Notes under the pieces: model-generated
What the model was told of the DNA's origin: nothing
Databases searched by the model: none
The model's input: the letters and a program-made list of their open reading frames with translations, nothing else
In this document: positions 54,686 through 62,005 of the stretch, in pieces
Layout of the letters: each line of letters begins with the position of its first letter
How positions within the stretch are numbered: the first letter of the stretch is position 1
Assembly: GCA_965224275.1 (NCBI GenBank)
Contig: CBDCYR010000005.1
Span: 496,001-560,000 of the forward strand
Direction of reading: 5' to 3'
DNA: 64,000 nucleotides
Source: CAUZWH01 sp965224275
GTDB lineage: Bacteria; Pseudomonadota; Alphaproteobacteria; SHVV01
Made by a program: the position numbers and the translations under genes

Positions 54686-55402
54686 ATGGCCGCCCCACTC
54701 GTTTTCGCCGGTGCCAGCGGCTACGCCTACAAACCCTGGAAGGGCAGCTTCTATCCGGAGGATTTACCGGATTCGGACATGTTGCCCTACTACGCCGAGC
54801 GCTTGCCGACGGTCGAAATCAACAACACTTTCTACCGCTTGCCTAAAGCGTCAGTCATGGAAAACTGGGCGGCACAAACGCCGAAAGCGTTTCGCTTTGC
54901 CATCAAGGCCTCGCGTCGCATCACGCATTTCACACGCCTCAAGGAGGAAGCGGCCGAACCGCTGCGTTATCTCCTCGAGACCATGGGCGCACTGGGCAGC
55001 AAGGCCGGTCCAATACTGTTTCAGATGCCGCCCAACATGAAAAAAGACCTGCCGCGCCTGGTCGCGTTTCTCAAACTGCTGCCCAAGAAACAGAAGTCGA
55101 CATTTGAGTTTCGTCATCCCAGCTGGTTCGAGGATGATGTGTTCGATGCACTGCGAGCCCGGAACGCGGCGCTATGCATTGCCGAAGGCGCCGATAAGGA
55201 AAAGAACGCACCGCTGGTCGCGACCGCCAATTGGGGCTACCTGCGGCTGCGGCGCGACGATTATGGCGCCCGCCAAATCGGCGCCTGGGCGAAAAAGATC
55301 CAACAGCAGGACTGGGCCGAAACCTACGTGTTCTTCAAACACGAAGACGAGGGCGCCGCGCCCAAACTCGCCCAACAACTCACCGAGCGGCTTAGCAAGT
55401 AA
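54686..55402 (+). CDS. DUF72 (YecE-like) TIM-barrel protein
   Basis: 238 residues. FAGASGYAYKPWKGSFYPEDLP and TVEINNTFYRLP are the DUF72 signature; ILFQMPPNMKKDL, TFEFRHPSWF and YVFFKHEDEGAAPKLA complete it. The family is widespread, with an iron-cluster or nuclease-like role suggested but unproven. It is translationally linked to the isochorismatase gene (3 bp) and convergent with cobK. Confidence 0.9.
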   Translation: MAAPLVFAGASGYAYKPWKGSFYPEDLPDSDMLPYYAERLPTVEINNTFYRLPKASVMENWAAQTPKAFRFAIKASRRITHFTRLKEEAAEPLRYLLETMGALGSKAGPILFQMPPNMKKDLPRLVAFLKLLPKKQKSTFEFRHPSWFEDDVFDALRARNAALCIAEGADKEKNAPLVATANWGYLRLRRDDYGARQIGAWAKKIQQQDWAETYVFFKHEDEGAAPKLAQQLTERLSK

Positions 55403-55423
55403 GCCAGTAGTGGATGGAATCCA

Positions 55424-56119
55424 CTAGCTTCCCTCGCGAAGCCACGTCATCACGCCGTCGATGCCTTCGGCGTGTTCGCCATCGGGAAGCGCAGGTTGGC
55501 GGACCATGATGACCGGCACCTGCAACTCTCGTGCAGCGACGAGTGCTGCTTTGCCGCGCTCGCCACCGTCGTTCCCGCAGATCAGCCGGTTAATTCGGTA
55601 GGATTCGATCAACCCGCGTTCACTCGCCAGCGTTGGCTCGCGGCCATCAACCACAATGCCGCAATTGCGTATTGGGAGGCGCGACAGCGCGCCTTCGTGG
55701 CGACGGATCAGGAACCAGGTACGCGGTGGAATTTCCGAGAACGCCGCCAGGTAGCGTGCATCGACTCTCAGATAGGCTCGATGATCGTTCTGAGTCAGCG
55801 CGTCGGCGGCCGCATTAAACGAACGGACCTCGCTCCAGATATCGCCCGTCACTGCTTGCCACGGCGGATGCGCCAACAATAAATGTTTGAGGCCGAGCCC
55901 TCGGCACGCTTTTGCAGCTTCGTGGGAGATTGCCGCCTCGAAGGGATGCGTAGCGTCGACGACCGCATCGACCCGGGCGCGCGTGAAGTAGTCGGTCAGT
56001 CGGTCGGCGATCTCATGGTCGAGCGCTCCGGCGGCCACCGCCTTGTGGTTACCGCTGTTCGCGATCTCTGACACCAGTGCCTCAGCGGCTGTGGTGTCAC
56101 CAAGAACCAATATCTTCAT
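55424..56119 (-). CDS. cobK: Precorrin-6A reductase
   Basis: 231 residues. KILVLGDTTAAEAL is the NADPH-binding start, DATHPFEAAISHEAAKACR the substrate-binding block, and WFLIRRHEGALSR and ICGNDGGERGKAALVAARELQVPVIMVRQPALP complete the CobK/CbiJ pattern. The enzyme reduces the macrocycle during corrin ring synthesis. The other recognisable corrin genes here, a cobB fragment and cobQ, lie 2.3-2.5 kb away beyond a low-GC insertion. Confidence 0.88.
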   Translation of the reverse strand: MKILVLGDTTAAEALVSEIANSGNHKAVAAGALDHEIADRLTDYFTRARVDAVVDATHPFEAAISHEAAKACRGLGLKHLLLAHPPWQAVTGDIWSEVRSFNAAADALTQNDHRAYLRVDARYLAAFSEIPPRTWFLIRRHEGALSRLPIRNCGIVVDGREPTLASERGLIESYRINRLICGNDGGERGKAALVAARELQVPVIMVRQPALPDGEHAEGIDGVMTWLREGS

Positions 56120-56552
56120 TGCGACATACTCGGCAACATACTGGGCTCAATGAAAACGCCTAGCCCTACTTAATGTGGGCGCGCGCGCCTAGAAAGGCCC
56201 AAAAAATTCGATATGACGCCAGCCCAAGCAATCCTGAATATTGCGTCCGCACCATTGAGATCCCACGATCACCAACATGATTATCGCCGCGCCAGCCACC
56301 GGAAAACGATTATCCGTCCTCACTCTTACGCTTCTTCTAATTGCTATTGGATCCGAGTTTCCCCGGAGAAAGATCCAGGGCTTGGAAGACCAACTCAACG
56401 AAGCATTCCGAGCTTACGCAAACATCGGGGGACAGAGTTCGAGCAACGAATATTCGATCCCGGCTCTTGTCTAGCTACTTAGCGAAATTCCGATATAGGT
56501 ACTGCAAATAGCTTGAGGGTGTGTGATGGCAGGATGTCTTCTTCCAATCCGA
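56120..56552. other. Low-GC intergenic region with one doubtful small ORF
   Basis: 433 bp between cobK and the metallopeptidase gene. A 65-codon plus-strand frame (56277-56474) would encode MIIAAPATGKRLSVLTLTLL, a signal-like hydrophobic start, then a helical tail. It has no recognisable family and a weak ribosome site, so it is not called as a gene. A GGCGCGCGCGCC palindrome lies near 56178. Confidence 0.35.
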
Positions 56553-57629
56553 TCACTCATCGCAGATATATCGCGCTTGCGCGTAGTGCCGGCTGGTCGC
56601 ACAAAAATGGGTTTTGCAGCGGTTGCTGGAATGTCCGTATCGGGTCGTGCAGGAGTGGATGCAGCGAGCTGTCCGCTCTCGCAAACACTGGCTGGAGGGA
56701 AGCGAAAGGTCGCGGCCTTCAGCATCAGCGATGAGGGCCTCCATCCGAATATAACCTCGAAGAACATCTCGTTGTATTTGCTTTGAGGACATCGTTCCGA
56801 TCCGGCTATCGCGAGCGACGTTTCTCTCGATGAAGCGTAAGGTGAGCTTCAAGTTATCCCGCATCCGGCGTAGTTCTGGTGGATGGGTGCGCCGGTTTTC
56901 ATAGAACAGGGCGTTGGGTTCCATCGAATGCCAGTATGCTAGTGCAAGTATCGCGCCCAATGGCGGAATATCGGCCCGGATAAGGACCCTTGAGGCCCAA
57001 GCGTCGGCCGCGGTTTCGCGTGCACGGCTTTCAGACTTATTTTGCGGGTTGGAACTAGTGTGTCCAAGAACGTGATGTGCGATCTCGTGCGCGAGAACAT
57101 ATCCCAACGCAAGCTGGAATTGACCGACTTCCGCTCTTTGGAATTGGTCCGTTTCCAAGCGCTGAGCAGCTTCGGCGGGGTCGAGGTCTAGGAATTCGGT
57201 GGGAGTCTGTATTCCCGTCTCCTTTGGATTCCCGTAGTTGTCAGCGACATACTTCGCGAACTCTAGCCCCTTAGCTGGATTTCCTAGAACGACACCAAAA
57301 GTGAACGCTCGCGCAATCATGCGCGTAATTGCTCCAAATCCGGTGCTGATCTCAATGCGTCGAATATTTTGGCTATCGCGAAATGCCCAGACCCGAATGG
57401 GAGCCGGGTCGATAGGAACGGAAAACTCTATCAGATCGAATACTGATCTTTCGGAATCTTTCATGCCGAGTTTGAACCGAGCAAGAAACTCCCCGATCAT
57501 TGCTGTCATCTGCCGCTGCACGACAACCTCGGCTGATGTCGCAGCGAGGGCAGCTCCGCCGAAGAGCACAAACCATATGGAGTAAAGAATCGCAACTACG
57601 CCGACTGCTTGTCTGGTCACCGAATTCAT
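56553..57629 (-). CDS. Secreted/membrane-anchored zinc metallopeptidase-like protein (HExxH)
   Basis: 358 residues. Hydrophobic N-terminal anchor (VGVVAILYSIWFVLFGGAAL), then a gluzincin-type motif YVLAHEIAHHVLGH, with a third-ligand candidate in SESRARETAADAWASRV. This is the M48-like H-E-x2-H...E-x3-D layout. The C-terminal ~60 residues are Cys/Arg-rich and unlike the rest, so the true end may lie in another frame. GC content is visibly lower than in flanking genes, suggesting acquisition by transfer. ATG 57629 is preferred to GTG 57638. Confidence 0.72.
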   Translation of the reverse strand: MNSVTRQAVGVVAILYSIWFVLFGGAALAATSAEVVVQRQMTAMIGEFLARFKLGMKDSERSVFDLIEFSVPIDPAPIRVWAFRDSQNIRRIEISTGFGAITRMIARAFTFGVVLGNPAKGLEFAKYVADNYGNPKETGIQTPTEFLDLDPAEAAQRLETDQFQRAEVGQFQLALGYVLAHEIAHHVLGHTSSNPQNKSESRARETAADAWASRVLIRADIPPLGAILALAYWHSMEPNALFYENRRTHPPELRRMRDNLKLTLRFIERNVARDSRIGTMSSKQIQRDVLRGYIRMEALIADAEGRDLSLPSSQCLRERTARCIHSCTTRYGHSSNRCKTHFCATSRHYAQARYICDE

Positions 57630-57677
57630 GTTGTCCACCTGATCCTTGGAAGCGCGCGATTGACCGGTGCAGGTTGA

Positions 57678-58019
57678 CTAGGGATCGTCAATCAAATCCC
57701 CTTCCATCCACAAACGAACAGCTTCAAGAATCTTTCTTTCGTTCTCATCCGTAGATACTAGGTCCGGATTTTTCATGTGGCGATCGTAGATTTGAAGCTC
57801 TTCAGTGCTGAATTTCTTACGAACGACGAAACGATCCCGAAATTCGTACAACTGCATCCGGGCGTCATCTATGGCAGCCCGATGTGACAACGTCTTGACG
57901 CTGGTGACATCCAGCAAACCCAGGGTGTTAATAGATCGCGCAGTTGCCAGCCAAAGTTCTTCACTATTTCCTCCGGCATAGTGAAGACCCCCACCCTGAT
58001 TTGGTTGGGCGTTGGTCAT
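57678..58019 (-). CDS. Uncharacterised 113-residue protein
   Basis: Not recognised. Starts MTNAQPNQGGGLHYAGG with GGAGAG directly before the ATG. A soluble, charged, mainly helical sequence (TVKTLSHRAAI-like core; ARMQLYEFRDRFVVRKKFSTEELQIYDRHMK) with no membrane segment. It has low GC like its neighbours and sits between the metallopeptidase and small membrane protein genes, all on one strand; the three may form a transferred operon. Confidence 0.5.
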   Translation of the reverse strand: MTNAQPNQGGGLHYAGGNSEELWLATARSINTLGLLDVTSVKTLSHRAAIDDARMQLYEFRDRFVVRKKFSTEELQIYDRHMKNPDLVSTDENERKILEAVRLWMEGDLIDDP

Positions 58020-58040
58020 CTCTCCACGTTCTTTTTGGCG

Positions 58041-58096
58041 AACTCCAGGACTAGCGCCGGGGATGTAGAACTCCAGGACTAGCGCCGGGGATGTAG
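58041..58096. repeat. 28-bp perfect tandem duplication
   Basis: Two identical 28-bp copies (58041-58068 and 58069-58096). The duplication covers the 3' end of the 89-codon membrane protein gene and its spacer, so it creates the present C-terminus of that protein. Confidence 0.9.
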
Positions 58097-58320
58097 AGAG
58101 CGTTCTCGAGCCCGGACACCAGGACATAAGCTCCAAACAACGCGAAGAACACTCCCGGTCCAACCCGTTGCAAAGAGATCTTCCAGCCTGTGCCCTCCAA
58201 TGAAGCAGACTGGGGTAGCACAACTCCTTCGCGGAAGAGATTCCAGCCAAGGACGATCGATACTCCACCGAAGAGAACTATGAGTATCCTCTCAAATCCC
58301 CTTATAGTCTCTATCTCCAT
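58051..58320 (-). CDS. Small two-helix membrane protein
   Basis: 89 residues. Two hydrophobic helices, ILIVLFGGVSIVLGWNLF (about 12-29) and GVFFALFGAYVLVSGL (about 55-70), with a short loop between. No family recognised. It begins MEIETIRGFER with the start at 58320. The C-terminal YIPGASPGVLHPRR is encoded by the 28-bp tandem duplication. Lower GC than the genome average; upstream partner of the 113-residue protein gene. Confidence 0.55.
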   Translation of the reverse strand: MEIETIRGFERILIVLFGGVSIVLGWNLFREGVVLPQSASLEGTGWKISLQRVGPGVFFALFGAYVLVSGLENALYIPGASPGVLHPRR

Positions 58321-58400
58321 TTGCCCTATCTTTCATTGCGCCTGATGGTTGCTTAAACCGTACAGGAATTCGCCCGCTCACACTCCAAGATGATGGATCG

Positions 58401-58586
58401 TTGGATCGGCGGGCACCGGCTTTCGCGCGCAAGTTCCACTACGCGACTCTCCAAACCGGAGAGCCCGATACACCGCCGTTTACGGCCACCGATGTTTTTG
58501 GCGAGCGCAGTGCGCTATTCGGGCATGCATGCGGTAACGTTACGGGTTCGTTCATCCACCGCGTCGATCGTACGGACAAGTTCTAA
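58401..58586 (+). pseudogene. cobB: C-terminal remnant of cobB (cobyrinic/hydrogenobyrinic acid a,c-diamide synthase)
   Basis: About 50 residues, ARKFHYATLQTGEPDTPP then FGHACGNVTGSFIHRVD, match the end of the CobB glutaminase domain (consensus H-E-F-H-Y-A...G-x-V-x-G-S-F-x-H). The rest of the gene is missing; immediately upstream is the low-GC tract. cobQ follows 12 bp downstream, the usual corrin-gene neighbourhood. Short match, so identification is likely but not certain. Confidence 0.55.
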
Positions 58587-58598
58587 GAGACCAGAAAA

Positions 58599-58658
58599 AT
58601 GACGACCCCGGCCGTGATGTTTCAATGCCTGATGACGACCCCGGCCGTGATGTTTCAA
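58599..58658. repeat. 33-bp duplication of the cobQ start
   Basis: A 27-bp stretch (58599-58625) recurs exactly at 58632-58658 after a 6-bp spacer, so MTTPAVMFQ is encoded twice in frame. Confidence 0.9.
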
Positions 58659-60110
58659 GGGACCGGCTCGCACGTCGGCAAATCAACCATCGTTGCCGGC
58701 CTCGCGCGGCTGCTGGCACGGCGTGGGCTGGCGGTGCGCCCGTTCAAACCACTGAACATGTCGAACAATGCCGCCGTCACCGCCGATGGCGGCGAGATCG
58801 GCCGTGCCCAGGCGCTGCAGGCGCGGGCGGCGGGCATCGCGCCGACGGTCGACATAAACCCGGTGCTACTCAAACCGCAGTCCTGCGGCGGCGCGCAGCT
58901 CGTGGTGCACGGGCGCATGCGAGGCAGCAGCGGCCCAACCGCCCCTGACCACCAAGGCTGTTCGTTGCTACCGGAGATCATGGAGAGTTTCGCACGCGTG
59001 GCCGATGGCGCCGAGATCGTACTGATCGAGGGCGCCGGTAGCCCCGCCGAGCTAAACCTGCGCGCCGGCGACGTCGCCAATATGGGCTTTGCCAGCGCCG
59101 CGGATGTGCCGGTGATTCTGATCGGCGATATCGATCGCGGCGGCGTTATCGCCAGCATCGTCGGCACGATGTCGGTTTTGGACCGATCCGATCGCGACCG
59201 GATTCGCGCCTTTTTCGTCAACAAGCTGCACGGCGAAGCCGCGTTGTTCGCCGAAGGTGTACGCGAGATCGTCGCCCGCACCAACATTCCCTGTCTCGGC
59301 GTCGTGCCCTATACGCCGGCGGCCGCCGCCCTGCCGGCCGAAGACGGCGTGGCCTTAACGGCATCAGGCAACGAAATAAATACAGCCGCGACAATTCGCG
59401 TTGCCGTACCACAGCTCCCCTACATCGCCAATTTCGACGATCTCGACCCGTTGATAGCGGAACCCGACGTTGACGTGATTCGCGTCCCGCCCGGTTCGGC
59501 CATCCCGGGCGATATCGATCTCGTCATTTTGCCGGGCACCAAGTCGACCCTGGCCGACTTGGCGTTCATTCGCGCCCAGGGTTGGGATATCGATCTCACC
59601 GCGCATTGGCGGCGTGGCGGCCACATCCTTGGCATCTGCGGTGGCTATCAAATTCTGGGCCAACGTGTTGCCGACCCCGACGGGATCGAAGGTCCCCCCG
59701 CGGAGTCTCCCGGGCTTGGCTTCCTGGATGTGATCACAACGTTGGAGCCTCGCAAAACGCTGGCGCCGATCGCTGGCCACGACGCGATCTCGGGCGCCGA
59801 CGTTCGCGGCTACGAGATGCATCTCGGCAAAACAGTCGGACCCGATTGCGAGCGGCCAATGCTCGCCCTTGGCAGCGGGAACGGTGGCGCCGGTTCAGCC
59901 GACGGCCGCGCTTACGGCTGTTACCTCCACGGTTTGTTCGCCGCCGATGCGTTTCGCCACGCCTTCCTCAGCCGACTGCGGCCGCGAAACAACAGCGGTC
60001 TCGATTTCGACGCATCGATCGACGCTGCGCTCGATGCCCTCGCCGATCACCTCGATCAACACCTCGATATCGACGCGATTCTCGAAATCGCCGGACTCGT
60101 CATACGGTGA
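58599..60110 (+). CDS. cobQ: Cobyric acid synthase (glutamine-hydrolysing)
   Basis: 503 residues. N-terminal ATP-binding synthetase domain (MFQGTGSHVGKSTIVAGLARLL, PFKPLNMSNNAAVT, IGDIDRGGVIASIVGT) and a C-terminal class I-like glutaminase domain with Cys in GICGGYQILG and His in YGCYLHGLF. It amidates four side chains of adenosyl-cobyrinic acid a,c-diamide. The first 11 residues duplicate the true N-terminus; ATG 58632 is the family-like start, but only ATG 58599 has any ribosome-site-like sequence (AAGAGA). Confidence 0.93.
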   Translation: MTTPAVMFQCLMTTPAVMFQGTGSHVGKSTIVAGLARLLARRGLAVRPFKPLNMSNNAAVTADGGEIGRAQALQARAAGIAPTVDINPVLLKPQSCGGAQLVVHGRMRGSSGPTAPDHQGCSLLPEIMESFARVADGAEIVLIEGAGSPAELNLRAGDVANMGFASAADVPVILIGDIDRGGVIASIVGTMSVLDRSDRDRIRAFFVNKLHGEAALFAEGVREIVARTNIPCLGVVPYTPAAAALPAEDGVALTASGNEINTAATIRVAVPQLPYIANFDDLDPLIAEPDVDVIRVPPGSAIPGDIDLVILPGTKSTLADLAFIRAQGWDIDLTAHWRRGGHILGICGGYQILGQRVADPDGIEGPPAESPGLGFLDVITTLEPRKTLAPIAGHDAISGADVRGYEMHLGKTVGPDCERPMLALGSGNGGAGSADGRAYGCYLHGLFAADAFRHAFLSRLRPRNNSGLDFDASIDAALDALADHLDQHLDIDAILEIAGLVIR

Positions 60111-60124
60111 CCGGCGGAAATTAA

Positions 60125-60167
60125 TTAGCGAAATCGCTAACCTTAACATACTTAGCCGTTCTGCTAA
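60125..60167. promoter_or_regulatory. Two tandem operators TTAGC-N6-GCTAA
   Basis: Two identical-arm dyads: TTAGC(60125-60129)-N6-GCTAA(60136-60140) and TTAGC(60152-60156)-N6-GCTAA(60163-60167). Their centres are 27 bp apart and the second ends 9 bp before the ATG at 60177. The operon downstream encodes an ArsR-type repressor, the likely binder. The AT-rich stretch between them (CCTTAACATAC) may hold the -10 region. Confidence 0.7.
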
Positions 60168-60176
60168 TTATTGGTT

Positions 60177-60527
60177 ATGGCTAATAAACAACCCGCATTG
60201 AACATCTGCCGCTTCGAAGTGAAGCCTGGGAAGCAAGCCGAGATGGAGCTGCTGCTTGCGCGCCACTGGCCGGCACTGCATGAGGCCGGCCTCGTCACCG
60301 ACAAGAAGGCGCGCATCTACCGCGGCCTGCCGAGTGCCAAGCCGGGCGGCCGGCATGGGGCGGAGGGTGTCTATGTCGAGATATTCGAGTGGCGTGACGC
60401 AAGCGCGATCGATCTTGCCCACCAGTTGCCTGCCGTAATGGCGGTTTGGGAGCCGATGGGAGCGATCTGCGAGGAGATGGAATTTCCCGAATACGAAGAG
60501 ATCGACCTACCACCACCCAAAGTGTGA
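60177..60527 (+). CDS. Uncharacterised 116-residue protein coupled to an ArsR regulator
   Basis: Not assigned to a named family. NICRFEVKPGKQAEMELLLARHWPALHEAGLV resembles the first strand and helix of dimeric alpha-beta-barrel (ABM/NIPSNAP-like) proteins, followed by GVYVEIFEWRDASAIDLAHQ and MGAICEEMEFPEYEEIDLP. Such proteins are often small monooxygenases or ligand-binding partners. Its stop overlaps the ArsR start by 4 bp (GTGA), and the operon is preceded by the tandem TTAGC operators. Confidence 0.75.
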   Translation: MANKQPALNICRFEVKPGKQAEMELLLARHWPALHEAGLVTDKKARIYRGLPSAKPGGRHGAEGVYVEIFEWRDASAIDLAHQLPAVMAVWEPMGAICEEMEFPEYEEIDLPPPKV

Positions 60528-60838
60528 GTGACAAACTGCCCCCGGCGTCTCTGGCAGCGCGCGATCTCGCCGATACCGAGGCGGTGTTCAGCGCACTCGC
60601 GCATCCGACGCGGCGCCATATCCTTCTGGTCCTGCAATTTCGCGGCGGTGAGGTTTCAGCCGGCGATATCGCAAAACGTTTCGCCTGCACCTGGCCAACG
60701 ACGACACGCCATCTCCGCGTGCTTGAAGATGCCGGATTGGTCCGCGTCGAAAAACGCGGTCGCGAGCGGATGTACCGGGTCGATAAAGAACGTCTGCAAA
60801 CCATTACGTCGGGCTGGTTGTCATCGTTCGCGGATTGA
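60524..60838 (+). CDS. ArsR-family winged-helix repressor
   Basis: 104 residues, GTG start overlapping the upstream stop. AVFSALAHPTRRHILLVLQFRGGEVSAGDIAKRFACTWPTTTRHLRVLEDAGLVRVEKRGRERMYRV is the full winged helix; the recognition helix is about WPTTTRHLRVLEDAG. Only one Cys is present (FAC), so the metal-binding C-x-C of classical ArsR/SmtB is absent and another inducer is likely. It probably represses its own operon through the dyads at 60125-60167. Confidence 0.9.
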   Translation: MSDKLPPASLAARDLADTEAVFSALAHPTRRHILLVLQFRGGEVSAGDIAKRFACTWPTTTRHLRVLEDAGLVRVEKRGRERMYRVDKERLQTITSGWLSSFAD

Positions 60839-61004
60839 TTGAAGCTGGCGAACGAAGGTTTCGCTATTTTGTGGTAGTCTGTTGCGTTGTCGTCAACCGA
60901 TGGTGTGACACGGGCGCTAGAAACTGGATGTGGATACGATCCGCGTTAGGTTAGAGTATCAACGCGCGATCATCACTCGCGGCACCCAAGCACAGGAATG
61001 TTGA

Positions 61005-61970
61005 GTGTTTATTCAGTACGAAGAAACATCGAACCCGAACACGGTGAAGTTCCTGCCCGGTAAAGCCGTGCTGGAATCTGGCAGCCGTGAGTTCGCCGAC
61101 GCGCGGTCCGCGACAAGCTCGCCGTTAGCAGACGGTTGTTTGAGGTTGATCAGGTAACGAATGTTTTTGACGCTGACTCTATCGTGGTTACCAAATCATC
61201 GGCCGGCGACTGGCAGCAGATTCGCGCATCCAGTACGGTTGTTTGAGGTTGATCAGGTAACGAATGTTCGTTTTGACGCTGACTCTATCGTGGTTACCAA
61301 ATCATCGGCCGGCGACTGGCAGCAGATTCGCGCATCCGTGCTCGGCGCTATCATGCAGCACTACACCTCGGGAGCATCAGTGTTGCTGCCAAGCCTCGAC
61401 GAAGCCGAGGATAGTGATAGTGCCGACGACCCGATCACCGCCCAGGTAAAAGAAGTCATAGAAACCCGCGTTCGCCCGGCGCTTTCCGATAGTGGTGCGG
61501 ACCTAGTGTTTCGCGGCATCGAGAACGGCGTTGTCCGTTTGGAAATGAGCGGCGATCCGGCCGCTGTCATGCCCATGCGCGCAGGTATTGAGAACATCCT
61601 GAACCACTACGTTCCGGATCTTGAGGGCATCAGCTTCCTCAACAGCAAACCGTCTGCCGAAGACAATGTCGCCGCCGGTAAAGCCGGGCTCAACTCGCCG
61701 CAGGCAGAGGCCATCCAGCGCCTTCTCGATGAGCAGGTCAATCCTACCGTCGCGTCTCATGGTGGCCATATCTCGCTGATCGATGTCGCGGACAACCGCG
61801 CCTACATTCTGCTAGGCGGCGGCTGTCAGGGCTGTGGCATGGCCGACGTTACACTCAAGCAAGGGGTTGAAGTCGCGATCATGGAAGCGGTCCCGAGCAT
61901 CGTGGAAGTGATCGACACGACCGATCATGCCGGTGGCAACAATCCCTATTATCAAGGCGCCAAGGGATAA
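61005..61970 (+). pseudogene. nfuA: NfuA-type Fe-S scaffold protein, interrupted by an internal tandem duplication
   Basis: GTG 61005 begins MFIQYEETSNPNTVKFLPGK, the Nfu N-terminal domain, but the frame ends at TAA 61153. Intact sequence resumes in the same frame in the second repeat copy: RLFEVDQVTNVRFDADSIVV, then the NifU-like domain with cluster ligands GGGCQGCGMADVTLKQGVE, to 61970. A ~103-bp unit is repeated (61132-61231 and 61235-61337), and one base seems missing before copy 1. Without these changes it would be a normal ~285-residue NfuA. NfuA delivers Fe-S clusters, usually essential under stress, so an assembly artefact is a serious alternative. Confidence 0.82.
61132..61337. repeat. 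~103-bp tandem duplication inside nfuA
   Basis: Copy 1 (61132-61231, 100 bp) and copy 2 (61235-61337, 103 bp) are identical apart from three extra bases (CGT) in copy 2; AGT separates them. Only copy 2 encodes the family-like length. Confidence 0.92.
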
Positions 61971-62005
61971 GCGCAGCCGCGACCGAACGTTGCGCCGATT
62001 GCGCG

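Noticed and set aside
56277..56474. 65-codon small secreted protein
   Set aside because: A hydrophobic start is present, but no convincing ribosome site, family or conserved context; described only as intergenic content.
58390..58602. 70-codon ORF before cobQ
   Set aside because: The overlapping frame at 58401 reads as a CobB C-terminus and is far more protein-like.
61161..61970. Independent 269-residue gene starting MFLTLTL
   Set aside because: Its first ~30 codons are out-of-frame copy 1 of the nfuA duplication; only the part from the second copy is genuine NfuA.
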